Shown here piece by piece: positions 1-8,360 of a DNA stretch of 35,017 nucleotides (position 1 is its first letter; every line of letters starts with the position of its first letter). Under the pieces are notes generated by a model. It worked only from the letters and a program-made list of their open reading frames with translations, was not told where the DNA came from and did no database searches. Source of the stretch: an uncultured Lachnospiraceae bacterium (GTDB lineage Bacteria; Bacillota; Clostridia; Lachnospirales; Lachnospiraceae); contig OMZJ01000166.1 in the NCBI GenBank assembly GCA_900315495.1, forward strand, positions 1 through 35,017, read 5' to 3'. The translations under genes and the position numbers were made by a program.

Positions 1-26
1 TTTTTACGCCGTACTGTGGTGGATCC

Positions 27-55
27 TTGACACTACGAAAAGAATTTGATAAATT
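27..55 (+). promoter_or_regulatory. Sigma-A-type promoter of the secreted protein gene
   Basis: TTGACA at 27-32 is a perfect -35 box. A 17-base spacer separates it from TAAATT at 50-55, and an overlapping TATAAA follows directly. The surrounding DNA is A/T-rich. It points at the gene starting at 173 and leaves a leader of about 110 bases. Confidence 0.65.
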
Positions 56-115
56 ATAAATGGAGTTTATATGTTGGAATAAACAATAAAAATTGAGGGA
101 GAGGGAGATAGAGAA

Positions 116-169
116 ATGTCTTATATCAGAGGTGACGAAAACGATAAAAATAAATGGGGGGGGGTATAA
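116..169 (+). CDS. Possible 17-codon upstream ORF (leader peptide)
   Basis: An ATG at 116 follows a purine-rich stretch (GAGGGAGAGGGAGA, about 95-108) that could act as a ribosome binding site. The frame reads 17 codons through the nine-G tract as Trp-Gly-Gly-Val and stops at TAA 167-169, three bases before the GTG start of the main gene and in the same frame. No family is recognised. Its interest is positional: ribosomes finishing here would be placed on the next start. It could equally be a chance ORF. Confidence 0.3.
   Translation: MSYIRGDENDKNKWGGV
156..164 (+). promoter_or_regulatory. Nine-G tract acting as ribosome binding site
   Basis: Nine consecutive G residues end eight bases before the GTG at 173. 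A G run can pair with the CCUCC of 16S rRNA with one G-U pair, and no other Shine-Dalgarno sequence is placed correctly for this start. Homopolymeric G tracts of this length are prone to slippage, so spacing and the upstream ORF frame could vary between cells. Confidence 0.5.
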
Positions 170-172
170 AAA

Positions 173-1897
173 GTGATAAAGTTTGGCATAAAAGAACGTA
201 AAAGAGTTTTTTTATCTGCATGCATTATGATGATGGCATCTGGAAATATTTCAGCCGATCCGGAATACCATGAAACACAGGACGTGTCAGAACAGACATC
301 TGTACCAGTTGATGAAACACGTGCTCCCCAAATCAGAGATTCAGAGGGATATTCATCGGTATATGAAAGAGAATACGAAAAGAGCAACAATACGGATCGT
401 ATAGAATCTATATCAAATGATTATAATTACAAAAATATAAAAGAAAATGTCATTGGAGGAAGCAGTGATGATGATTTCGACAATGATACAAGTGGCATTG
501 ACAGCGTAGAAAATGCGCAGAGTGCCCCTGATCGGACAGAAACGGATTCTGCTGAGGAATATGATTTATCGATCTATGACACATCGTTTCATAATAAAAT
601 AACAAGTTTGCCGACCAGAGAATCAATTCTGAAAGATGATGAACTGATGATGAATCTGAATCAAGAAAAAGACGATATCGAACAAATGTCGGATGGAGAG
701 ATCGTCGATGTCAGTCATTATACGGAATTGGCAACGGTTTATCCGGAATTATTTTCTGAAAGACAGATTGTTTACGCAATTCCAACAGAAAGGCCTTTGA
801 AAGAGGTAATTTTATCAGTTTACCATAAAAATGGCTCTTATTATTCACTGATTTCGGATGCGAATGATCCGGACAGGGAGACTGCAAGATCAAAATTCAT
901 TTCGAAAGTGAATCACGTGAATTTTGACAGCAGCACGAATGCTGGTAATATATACTATCTTACATTGTCCATGTCATTTTATGGAACTTATTATGAAGCA
1001 GGATCACCGCGAACAGGACTAAAAGGAAAATACGAGACAGCATTTTATCTGGAAAGAAATATCATGACGGATGGTAACTACGATCAATGGATCGTTAATG
1101 ATTCTAACTATATCGACCCTTATTATGGGATTGCCATGGTCACAACGCGTTATTCTCATGGAATAGCTCCTTATTATCAGGGTTCGATCATCGTTACGGG
1201 AGCACCTGAGACCTCCATTGTTGATGCTGCTGAGTACAGTTACAGCATTTCTGCTGGATTCCCACCTGCTGTAGGTTTTTCGTTTGGATGGACTGGGAGC
1301 GTCGGTACAAAAATTCAGGCTGGCATAAGGCAAACGATGCATGATATCATTTTCACAAATCCGCAGGGAATCTATCAGAATCATCCGGATGGCTCGCTTC
1401 AATTTCGTTATGATACCTCAACTGTTTTTATATTGCCCAAAACGGTTTCATCGTCATTTATGTTTCAGTTTAATCAGGTTTTTTTTAATGCCGTATACGG
1501 AAATCAGTCGGGAATGGTAAAACATGGAGATTTCTGGCGGGTTGTGATTCCAACAACAAGTGATCCCGACACGTACGGCGGCGATCCACCGATTGATGAT
1601 TCCACTGTATCTGTATATTATAAGGATGGAATTGACTATAGCCCTGTCTTTGACCCTGAATACTATTCAACGAAATATGCAGATCTGAAGGCTGCTTTTG
1701 GAAATAGTGTAGATGCACTGTTTGAGCATTTTATAAATAACGGAATGGATGAGGGACGTCAGGCATCCGCACAATTTAACCCTGTAGCCTACAAAAACCG
1801 TTATCCAGACTTACAAGCAGCATTTGGTGATCATTGGCGGCAGTATTACCTGCATTATCTGAATCATGGAATCAAAGAAGGTCGTACGGGGACTTAA
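173..1897 (+). CDS. Secreted protein with C-terminal DL-AFG-H-G-EGR repeats
   Basis: A 574-residue protein of unknown function. The N-terminus is a signal peptide: basic KERKR, a hydrophobic stretch to about residue 27, then ISA before DP as likely cleavage site. Residues about 30-180 are acidic and Ser/Asp/Asn-rich, as in an extended surface linker. The middle (about 190-480) is rich in Tyr, Ser and Gly and matches no fold I can name. The C-terminus (about 495-574) holds two copies of a repeat of the form YxxxYxDLxAAFG, then H, NxG and EGR, known from cell-surface proteins of Clostridia. There is no LPXTG motif or membrane tail, so the repeats may attach the protein to the envelope. The gene is visibly A+T-richer than all its neighbours, which suggests transfer or a different selective regime. 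The GTG start is chosen because it keeps the signal peptide and follows the G tract. Confidence 0.75.
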   Translation: MIKFGIKERKRVFLSACIMMMASGNISADPEYHETQDVSEQTSVPVDETRAPQIRDSEGYSSVYEREYEKSNNTDRIESISNDYNYKNIKENVIGGSSDDDFDNDTSGIDSVENAQSAPDRTETDSAEEYDLSIYDTSFHNKITSLPTRESILKDDELMMNLNQEKDDIEQMSDGEIVDVSHYTELATVYPELFSERQIVYAIPTERPLKEVILSVYHKNGSYYSLISDANDPDRETARSKFISKVNHVNFDSSTNAGNIYYLTLSMSFYGTYYEAGSPRTGLKGKYETAFYLERNIMTDGNYDQWIVNDSNYIDPYYGIAMVTTRYSHGIAPYYQGSIIVTGAPETSIVDAAEYSYSISAGFPPAVGFSFGWTGSVGTKIQAGIRQTMHDIIFTNPQGIYQNHPDGSLQFRYDTSTVFILPKTVSSSFMFQFNQVFFNAVYGNQSGMVKHGDFWRVVIPTTSDPDTYGGDPPIDDSTVSVYYKDGIDYSPVFDPEYYSTKYADLKAAFGNSVDALFEHFINNGMDEGRQASAQFNPVAYKNRYPDLQAAFGDHWRQYYLHYLNHGIKEGRTGT

Positions 1898-1968
1898 AGT
1901 GTTTCAGCCTTTATTCGGTGTCATGAAAGAATGGTGCAGTGGACGAAATACCGAGAATACATAAAATA

Positions 1969-2013
1969 GACAGAGCCGCCCGGAAGGGAATTCCCCCTCC
2001 GGGCGGCTCTGTC
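1969..2013 (-). terminator. Strong hairpin terminator between converging genes
   Basis: Arms GACAGAGCCGCCCGGA and TCCGGGCGGCTCTGTC extend inward with one mismatch to a short loop. On the minus strand the hairpin is followed by TATTTTAT, so it suits the TRAP operon. On the plus strand ATTTTC follows, so it may also end the secreted protein transcript. Confidence 0.8.
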
Positions 2014-2110
2014 ATTTTCAGAACAGGAAGCAGTACAGTCTGAATTCTCATCGCGGACAGAAAACAGATCTTCTCTTGCAGGTTTGTATGTGCGGAGTGC
2101 TTCGGATTTT

Positions 2111-4108
2111 TTAGCCTGCCGCAGCGGCACCGGGCTTCGGATTTCGATGTCCGGACCCCGGCCCGCCAGCCTGTGCCCGGCTCCGGCGGTACTGGATCAG
2201 GAGCCCTGCGAACACGAGCAGGAGGCCGATCACATCAGTGACCGTCTCCGGTGCGATCAGAAGAATGCCGCCGAGGGCGAAAAGCGGCCGCATCCAGACC
2301 GGTGTCCGGGTGAAGACATATCCCTCAAAGGCGGCGGCCAGTGCAAACAGGCCGATCAGCGTGGTGCAGAAGACAATGACGACCTGCAGCGGCGTGCTGT
2401 CCACCAGAATCAGCGCCGGGTTGTAGCAGATCACATAGGGCACCATGAACGCCGCAATCGCAAGCTGGGAGGCCCGCAGGGCGGTCTTCATCGGGTTGGA
2501 CTTCGCGATGGCGGCTCCCGCATAAGCGGCCAGGGCGACGGGCGGCGTGATGTCTGCGACGATGCCGAAGTAGAAGACAAAGAAGTGTGCCGCGATGGCC
2601 GGAACGCCCATGCGGATCAGAATCGGTGCACAGGTCGCCGCCATGATGCAGTAGGTGGCGGTCGTCGGAACGCCCATGCCCAGCACGATGCAGCAGAGCA
2701 TCGTCAGCAGCAGCGCGATGATCAGATGAGATCCCGCGACGGCGATGATGCCGTTGATCATCTCATTGGCCAGGCCGGTCATGGTGATGGATCCGGAGAT
2801 AATGCCGGCCACGCCGCAGGCAGCGGCGACGGTGATCGTCCCCTTACCGCCCGCCTCCAGTGCGTCGAAGAACTTGCGCGGCGTAATCCGGTTGTCCTTG
2901 TCAAAGAGGCTGACCAGAATCGAGAGGAGGATGGCATACGTCGCGGCTCTCTGCATGGTCATGAAATTGCCGGATACCCACACGACCAGCATAACGAGCG
3001 GCAGCAGAAGGTAGATCTTTTTGGCCAGCCGCCCGAAATGCGGAAGCTGGTCTGCCGGGATGCCGGACAGTCCTTCCTTCTTGGCCTCCAGATGCACCGA
3101 GATGAAGATACCGATAAAATACAGCAGTGCCGGGATGATGGCCGCAACCAGAATCGTGGAATACGGCACGCCCAGAAAGTCTGCCATGAGGAAAGCCGCG
3201 GCGCCCATGATCGGCGGCATGATCTGCCCGCCCGTGGAGGCGGCTGCCTCAACTGCACCGGCAAATTCGGGACGGAAGCCGGTCTTTTTCATCATCGGGA
3301 TGGTTACGGAACCGGTGGTCACGGTATTGCCGACGGAGGAACCGGAGACCATGCCGCAGAGCGCGGAGGAGATGACGGACACCTTGGCCGGTCCGCCGGA
3401 ATATTTGCCCGCCGCGCAGTTCGCCAGATTGATGAAGAACTGGGAGATTCCGGTCCGCTCCAGGAATGCGCCAAAAATAATAAAGATCACGATGTACCGC
3501 GAGCAGACATTGATCGGGGTGGAGAGAATACCCTCCTTGGTATAAAAGATGTTGCGCACAAAGTAGCGCACGCGTCCGAAGAAGGATGGGTTCGTGAGGC
3601 CGATTCCCAGGGCGTACACCACGAAGATCAGCGCGACGATCAGAATCGGGATGCCGACGCAGCGCCTCGTCAGTTCCAGAAGGATGATGATGCCTACGAT
3701 GCCGATTGCAATCTGATACGGCGCAAACCGGGTTCCCTGCTGAACAATCGCATTGGCGTTGAAGGTGAAGTAGAAGAAGGAGCAGACGCCGAGAGCCATC
3801 AGCACCATGTCATACCAGGGCATGTGGTTTTCCCGGATGTCCCCCTTCTTTGCCGGATAGACTAGAAATCCCAGCAGGATGATCAGGCCGAGGAAGGAGG
3901 TCAGCCGGATTTCCTCCAGGAAAGTGGCAAACAGTGTGACGTAGATGCACCAGACGGAGAAGGCGATCGTGATGATTTTGACAATCAGGCCGGGCGTTCC
4001 CGTCCAGATCCGGGTGTTGGATTCCCGGTCGAATTTCTTCATGACGGCATCGACGTCCGCAGCGGCGTTCGAACGCGTCTCGGGATTATTTCCGTTTTCG
4101 CTCTTCAT
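2111..4108 (-). CDS. TRAP transporter fused permease (DctQM type, TAXI system)
   Basis: A 665-residue polytopic membrane protein that should move a small organic acid or amino-acid-like substrate using a sodium or proton gradient. It has the fused architecture of TAXI-type TRAP systems: an N-terminal part with the first few membrane segments (about residues 40-190) in place of a separate small subunit, then the large DctM-like part with conserved Gly/Pro-rich stretches such as SGSSVGNTVTTGSVTIPMM and GGQIMPPIMGAAAFLMA (about 255-310). The ATG is preceded on its strand by GGAGG at seven bases, and its first four bases overlap the stop of the receptor gene (ATGA), so the two are translationally coupled. 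The substrate cannot be told from sequence. Confidence 0.9.
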   Translation of the reverse strand: MKSENGNNPETRSNAAADVDAVMKKFDRESNTRIWTGTPGLIVKIITIAFSVWCIYVTLFATFLEEIRLTSFLGLIILLGFLVYPAKKGDIRENHMPWYDMVLMALGVCSFFYFTFNANAIVQQGTRFAPYQIAIGIVGIIILLELTRRCVGIPILIVALIFVVYALGIGLTNPSFFGRVRYFVRNIFYTKEGILSTPINVCSRYIVIFIIFGAFLERTGISQFFINLANCAAGKYSGGPAKVSVISSALCGMVSGSSVGNTVTTGSVTIPMMKKTGFRPEFAGAVEAAASTGGQIMPPIMGAAAFLMADFLGVPYSTILVAAIIPALLYFIGIFISVHLEAKKEGLSGIPADQLPHFGRLAKKIYLLLPLVMLVVWVSGNFMTMQRAATYAILLSILVSLFDKDNRITPRKFFDALEAGGKGTITVAAACGVAGIISGSITMTGLANEMINGIIAVAGSHLIIALLLTMLCCIVLGMGVPTTATYCIMAATCAPILIRMGVPAIAAHFFVFYFGIVADITPPVALAAYAGAAIAKSNPMKTALRASQLAIAAFMVPYVICYNPALILVDSTPLQVVIVFCTTLIGLFALAAAFEGYVFTRTPVWMRPLFALGGILLIAPETVTDVIGLLLVFAGLLIQYRRSRAQAGGPGSGHRNPKPGAAAAG

Positions 4109-5286
4109 TTGGTGCCTCCTTTTCCGGCGGCTGCCGTGCTGTCTTCCGCGGATTCCACGACAGGTTCAGCGATGCTCACGTCCGTTTCCGTGTCCGCTTC
4201 GTCCGCGGTCACGGACTCTGCCTCCTGCGCATCCTTTGCCGCGTCGCCGGAATTCCCGCTGCTTTCGGCGGTATTTCCCGAAGCATCCGGATTCAGAAGC
4301 GGATCGTCGGCCGGATCCAGCATCTCGACGGTGATTCCGTGCTCCGCGTAATATTTTGCGGCGCCCGCATGGAACGGAGCGGCGGAGATACTGGTTGCCC
4401 CCTCCAGGGAGAGCTCGGCGCCCTTGGCGTTTTCGGCAGCAATGTCGTCCGCGTGGTCGAAAATCGCCGCGGTCATCTTGTAGACCAGGTCATCGGACAG
4501 GTTTGCCGAGACAATGACGGTTGCCTTGACCGTGATGGTTCCGACATCCTCGGTCTGGCCCGGATAGGTGCCGGCAGGAATGTCTTCGGCGGTATAGTAG
4601 GGGTGATCGGCCAGAAGGCTGTCCCGGAGTTCCCCGTCGATCGGGACAAAGCTGACGCCGTTGGTGGTAGCCAGCTCCGTGATAGCGGGGGTGGGCGCGC
4701 CGGCGACGATGAAGGCGGCATCAATCATCCCGTCCTTGAGCGCTTCCTTGCTGGCGTCAAAAGACTGATACTGAGGGAGAATGTCGTCGACGGTCATTCC
4801 CGCGGCCTCGAGGACATCCAGTGCGTTGAAGTAGACGCCGGATCCGGCTTCGCCGATGGAAACCCGCTTTCCGCGCAGATCCTCGACGGAGGTGATGTCA
4901 GAGTCCATGGAGAACAGCTGGACGGTTTCATCGTAGAGGGCGCCGAGAACGCGGAAATCGTGGGTCGCCCCGTCCTTGGCAAAGGATTTTTCCCCGTTCC
5001 AGGCATAGGCACAGACGTCAGACTGCGTGAAGCCCAGCTGGAAATCGCCGTCCTGTATGGACTGGATATTCACCTTGGAACCGCCGGACGATACTGCGGT
5101 CACCTTGGCGCCCGCGTAGTTTGTCATGTACTGGGCGAGAACGCCGCCGTACGCGTAGTAGGTGCCGGCCGTGCCGCCTGTGCCGAACATCATTCTTGTT
5201 TTGGAACAGCCGGCAAGAACGGAGACGGCGAGAACGGCCGACGCCGCCAGCACGGCCGCCCGCTTCAGCTTTTTGGTTTCTTTCAC
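4105..5286 (-). CDS. TAXI-family TRAP transporter solute-binding lipoprotein
   Basis: A 393-residue extracytoplasmic receptor that should hand its ligand to the fused permease encoded next. A lipoprotein signal is clear: basic start, hydrophobic Ala/Val stretch and the lipobox LAGC at about residues 24-27. The mature start MFGTGGTAGTYYAYGGVLAQ is the hallmark of the TAXI receptor family, and motifs for ligand contact such as SSGGSKVNIQ follow. The GTG at 5286 is chosen because GAGGGAGGG lies five bases upstream; a TTG at 5304 is the longer alternative but overlaps that site. After about residue 335 the protein continues for some 60 residues of Ala/Glu/Asp/Ser-rich sequence that is not part of the receptor fold. 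The ligand is unknown. Confidence 0.88.
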   Translation of the reverse strand: MKETKKLKRAAVLAASAVLAVSVLAGCSKTRMMFGTGGTAGTYYAYGGVLAQYMTNYAGAKVTAVSSGGSKVNIQSIQDGDFQLGFTQSDVCAYAWNGEKSFAKDGATHDFRVLGALYDETVQLFSMDSDITSVEDLRGKRVSIGEAGSGVYFNALDVLEAAGMTVDDILPQYQSFDASKEALKDGMIDAAFIVAGAPTPAITELATTNGVSFVPIDGELRDSLLADHPYYTAEDIPAGTYPGQTEDVGTITVKATVIVSANLSDDLVYKMTAAIFDHADDIAAENAKGAELSLEGATSISAAPFHAGAAKYYAEHGITVEMLDPADDPLLNPDASGNTAESSGNSGDAAKDAQEAESVTADEADTETDVSIAEPVVESAEDSTAAAGKGGTK

Positions 5287-5508
5287 ACAACCACCCTCCC
5301 TCAATCAGATGACGATATGTGCTGCAGGGTGCGGAACTCCCGGAATCACAGAGGTGCTTCCATGATCTGCGGCGGAAGCTCTGAGACAGCCGGTGCGGAT
5401 CCCGGTTCGTCACGGACGCTCCCATCCTCTGCGGGGAGAAGTCCCGTCGTCTGCAGGTCTGTCAGATACAGGGACTATTTTATAATAAGAAGGTGTAAAA
5501 AAACAGTT

Positions 5509-5528
5509 CTGAAATTGGTGAATTTCAG
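5509..5528. promoter_or_regulatory. 20-bp palindrome, candidate operator of the TRAP operon
   Basis: CTGAAATTGGTGAATTTCAG has perfect 8-base arms around GGTG. It lies next to the only A/T-rich promoter-like patch upstream of the TRAP genes. No regulator gene is adjacent, so the binding protein is unknown. Confidence 0.35.
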
Positions 5529-5741
5529 CGTGAACCAACGGAAATACACGAAGTGAATTTAACATTTTCCGCACAGAGCGGGAGAAAAATTAATGTGCCT
5601 CCCCGGGCTGCCGGAGAGGCGGCGTTCTCTGTCATACGGCGGGTGGGAGAGCGGAAGGGGATTTTTCCTGCAGGCGTGAATTAACAGCTGTGCGAGTTTC
5701 GCGCAACCGGAGGTTTATGAGGTATCATGATCAATGACTGA

Positions 5742-5767
5742 AGCCGCGGGCAATCCTGCCCGCGGCT
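5742..5767 (+). terminator. Orphan G/C hairpin before the cytidylate kinase-like gene
   Basis: Perfect 11-base arms AGCCGCGGGCA and TGCCCGCGGCT with an ATCC loop, followed by a weak pyrimidine stretch (CCTCTTGCTTTCC). No gene ends upstream on this strand. It may end a small RNA or read-through, or act as an attenuator in the leader of the gene at 5902. Confidence 0.4.
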
Positions 5768-5901
5768 CCTCTTGCTTTCCGGAAAGTCATCGAATAAAAT
5801 GAAACGGAACAGAAGGATGTCGGCTCCCGGCGGGGCATGCGGGCGGATGCGGACCATCCGGCTCCGGGGGGAATCCGATCAGGCAGGAGGGGGATAAGAG
5901 G

Positions 5902-6513
5902 ATGAGTACAGAGAAGAGAATTCCGGTCATCACGATCAACCGGCAGTACGGCGCCGGCGGCAGAACCATCGCGCGGGGCCTGTCCGAAAAATTCGGCATT
6001 CCGTGGTACGATAAGGATTTTGTGAAGAAGACGGCGGCTGAGAGCGGCTATTCGGAGGAAGATATCCGGGCGGAGGGCGAACAGATGAGTTCGGGAAGCC
6101 GGTTCCTGGTATCCATCCTGAGTAATTCTGCGGCCTATTTCAGCTCCCATGACGGGATTTATCAGGCACAGCGTAAGGTGATTCTGGATCTTGCCAAGTC
6201 TCCCTGCATCATTGTCGGCCGCTGCGCCAACTTCATCCTGCGGGAGGAGCACATTCCGGCGTTCTCCATCTTCCTGTATGCGGACGAGGAGCTCCGCATC
6301 CGCCGGGCGGGCGAGCTGAAGGAAAACGGAGGCATGGAACTGCGCAAATATGTGGAAAAGATCGATGCGGCCCGCGACATTTACTATCGCAACTATACGC
6401 ACCATGACATCGGCGATTATCATCTCTATGATCTGATGCTCAATTCCGGGCGCATGAACACGGCGGAGAACGTGGACGCGATTGCGCAGATGGTGGAAAA
6501 GACGGCCAGATAA
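5902..6513 (+). CDS. Cytidylate kinase-like family protein
   Basis: A 203-residue cytoplasmic P-loop protein of the family often annotated as cytidylate-kinase-like. The N-terminus reads VITINRQYGAGGRTIARGL (residues 9-27), the variant glycine-rich phosphate loop of this family with a Gly-Gly-Arg-Thr end in place of GKST. Next comes WYDKDF, which matches the region after the first helix, and later the segment IIVGRCANFIL (about 97-107). Length and order fit the family. A strong AGGAGGGGG about ten bases upstream supports the ATG. It differs from the housekeeping Cmk, so the true substrate (CMP or another small molecule) is uncertain. It is a single-gene transcript with a terminator 130 bases downstream. 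Confidence 0.8.
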   Translation: MSTEKRIPVITINRQYGAGGRTIARGLSEKFGIPWYDKDFVKKTAAESGYSEEDIRAEGEQMSSGSRFLVSILSNSAAYFSSHDGIYQAQRKVILDLAKSPCIIVGRCANFILREEHIPAFSIFLYADEELRIRRAGELKENGGMELRKYVEKIDAARDIYYRNYTHHDIGDYHLYDLMLNSGRMNTAENVDAIAQMVEKTAR

Positions 6514-6641
6514 GAAATACGGCGGCCGTGTATATGATCGGCGGCAGAATCATTTTCCGGCGCCGTGCGGAATCTTAACAGAAGGCGCTTTTTCCGACTG
6601 CCGCAAGTCGAATTGCGGAGAGCTGGATAAGGCGCTTTTGC

Positions 6642-6703
6642 TGTTCTGCCGTTTTCAGCGGGTGACAGCGCTCTGTCATTCGGACCGGCAGAACAATTTT
6701 TTT
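6642..6703 (+). terminator. Two-tier hairpin terminator
   Basis: Outer arms TGTTCTGCCG (6642-6651) and CGGCAGAACA (6686-6695) are perfect over ten bases. Inside them TGACAG and CTGTCA form a second stem with a CGCT loop. Seven T residues follow (6697-6703). It should end the cytidylate kinase-like transcript and insulates the next promoter. A smaller CCGCAA/TTGCGG hairpin lies at 6601-6618. Confidence 0.75.
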
Positions 6704-6719
6704 ATCATTTTACAGCCGC

Positions 6720-6752
6720 ATGCGGCAAGATATGGAAATGATGCGGCAAGAT
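6720..6752 (+). repeat. 12-bp direct repeat with 21-bp period at the ATPase promoter
   Basis: ATGCGGCAAGAT occurs at 6720-6731 and again at 6741-6752. The 21-bp period is two helical turns, so both copies face the same side of the DNA. The second copy ends just before the extended -10 box at 6757, where a bound protein would block or contact RNA polymerase. Confidence 0.5.
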
Positions 6753-6753
6753 G

Positions 6754-6762
6754 TGATACAAT
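6754..6762 (+). promoter_or_regulatory. Extended -10 promoter of the ATPase-helicase operon
   Basis: TGATACAAT matches the extended -10 pattern TGn followed by TACAAT. No good -35 box lies 17 bases upstream, which is usual for extended -10 promoters and would make the site dependent on the protein bound to the adjacent direct repeat. Confidence 0.45.
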
Positions 6763-6850
6763 GGATCGCAGACGGAACCGGGGAGGTTCCGGGAAGAGCG
6801 GCCGAGGGAGAAAATTTTCGCGCCGCCAGAGTCAGCAGAGGAGAACTATT

Positions 6851-8218
6851 TTGTCAGAGCAGAAAAAGAAAATACCCACCCGGATTGCCGGCGCCATCAT
6901 TCAGTCTCTCAAGGGCGGCGTGGTTCCCCGGATTGGTCTTCCCTATATTACGGTTGGCAGGAAGAACGAGATCGACGCGTTGCTGTCCGACATTGATATG
7001 ATTGCGGACGGCGGCGCGTCCTTCCGCTTTATTGTCGGAAAGTACGGAAGCGGAAAGAGTTTCCTCCTGCAGACGATCCGCAGCTACGCGATGGACCGCG
7101 GATTTGTTGTGGTGGACGCGGATCTGTCGCCGGAGCGCCGCCTGGTCGGCAATCACGGGCAGGGGCTGGCGACCTACCGGGAGCTGATCTCCAACATGTC
7201 CACCCGCACCCGGCCGGAAGGCGGTGCACTGCCGCTGATTCTGGAGCGCTGGATCACAGAGATCCAGTCGCAGACGGCCGCTGACGGGATCGCCATGGAT
7301 TCCCCGTTCTTCCAGACAGCGGTGGAGCAGAAAATCTTTTCCGTGATCCATGCCATGAGCGACATGGTCCACGGTTTCGATTTCGCAAAGCTCCTGACCC
7401 TGTACTTCCGCAGCACCATGGATGGTGATGACGAGAAGCGGGCCCGGGTGATCCGGTGGTTCCGCGGGGAATATGCGACGAAAACCGAAGCCAGAAATGA
7501 TCTGGGCGTGAGTGTGGTCATCACAGATGACACCTGGTATGAGTATCTGAAGCTCTTTGCCTGGTTCCTGGTCCAGGCGGGATACCGCGGCATGATGATC
7601 ATGATCGACGAACTGGTCAACATCTACAAGATCCCGAACACGATCACGCGGCAGAGCAATTACGAGAAGATCCTCACAATGTACAATGACACGCTGCAGG
7701 GCAAGGCCCGGTATCTGGGATTTCTCCTGAGCGGCACGCCGCAGTGCGTGGAGGATACACGGCGCGGGGTGTACAGCTACGAAGCGCTCCGCTCCCGGCT
7801 GCAGGAGGGAAAGTTCTCGCGGGAAGGCATGCGGGATCTTCTGGGGCCGGTGATTCATCTGGAACCGCTTACGGCGGAGGAAATGCTGGTCCTGTGCGGC
7901 AAACTGTCGGAGATCCATGCCCAGCTGTATCACTATGAGCCGCGTCTGACCGATGAAGACCTTGCTATTTTTATAAAAATAGAGTATAGCCGGATCGGTT
8001 CGGATTCCCATATCACTCCCCGGGAGGTGATCCGCGACTTCATCGAGGTAATCGACATACTATATCAGCGCCCGGAGCTTTCGGTGGGAGAAGTCCTGCA
8101 GTCCGACGAATTCACCTATGCGAAGGATGCACTGTCCGAGAGCGCCGATGCCGCGGTGCTGTCCGCCTCCGCAGATCCGGACGCACAGAAAACCGATTAT
8201 TCGGAATTTACAATATGA
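6851..8218 (+). CDS. BrxD-like P-loop ATPase (BrxC/BrxD family, DUF2791)
   Basis: A 455-residue AAA-type ATPase. The Walker A motif GKYGSGKS is at residues 63-70, after FIV, and Walker B MIMIDELV at about 249-256, with a sensor-like LSGTP at 293-297 and a basic LRSRL segment near 313-317. The start region (GRKNEIDALL) and spacing match the ATPase family that includes BrxD of type 2 BREX phage-defence systems. A TTG start at 6851 is chosen because AGAGGAG lies seven bases upstream and homology begins right there. The frame stays open to 6482, but that part overlaps the terminator and promoter. The helicase gene follows on the same strand after 142 bases, as in type 2 BREX, where BrxD and BrxHI are neighbours. 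No methylase, PglZ or PglW is present, so this is an orphan pair. The function, probably loading or controlling the helicase, is inferred. Confidence 0.8.
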   Translation: MSEQKKKIPTRIAGAIIQSLKGGVVPRIGLPYITVGRKNEIDALLSDIDMIADGGASFRFIVGKYGSGKSFLLQTIRSYAMDRGFVVVDADLSPERRLVGNHGQGLATYRELISNMSTRTRPEGGALPLILERWITEIQSQTAADGIAMDSPFFQTAVEQKIFSVIHAMSDMVHGFDFAKLLTLYFRSTMDGDDEKRARVIRWFRGEYATKTEARNDLGVSVVITDDTWYEYLKLFAWFLVQAGYRGMMIMIDELVNIYKIPNTITRQSNYEKILTMYNDTLQGKARYLGFLLSGTPQCVEDTRRGVYSYEALRSRLQEGKFSREGMRDLLGPVIHLEPLTAEEMLVLCGKLSEIHAQLYHYEPRLTDEDLAIFIKIEYSRIGSDSHITPREVIRDFIEVIDILYQRPELSVGEVLQSDEFTYAKDALSESADAAVLSASADPDAQKTDYSEFTI

Positions 8219-8360
8219 GTTGCCAAAGCCGCAGCGATGGACTCACGGCTGTGAATCTGCAGTCATGGATTTGCAGTCGAAAACCTGCGGCGGGACAAGA
8301 TCGAAACACGATGGAAGCGAAACGTTATGCAGACGAATCAGGGACGGGTTAGGGTAGAGA

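Larger units (their letters stand above)
5287..5901. other. 615-base intergenic region between diverging genes
   Basis: I see no credible gene here. It holds the receptor ribosome binding site (about 5294-5302), an A/T-rich patch at 5475-5505 that could include a minus-strand promoter (TATTAT and TATAAA but no good -35 box), a 20-bp palindrome at 5509-5528, and a stable G/C hairpin at 5742-5767. The ribosome binding site of the next gene (AGGAGGGGG) lies near 5885-5893. A 28-codon ATG frame at 5593 has no support. Confidence 0.5.

Noticed and set aside
2084..3865. 593-codon frame on the plus strand opposite the TRAP permease
   Set aside because: Antisense shadow of a clear gene; charged, repetitive translation with no family features and no ribosome binding site.
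6482..6850. N-terminal extension of the BrxD-like ATPase frame
   Set aside because: It overlaps the terminator and promoter, its translation is Arg/Cys-rich without homology, and a TTG with a good ribosome binding site lies at 6851.
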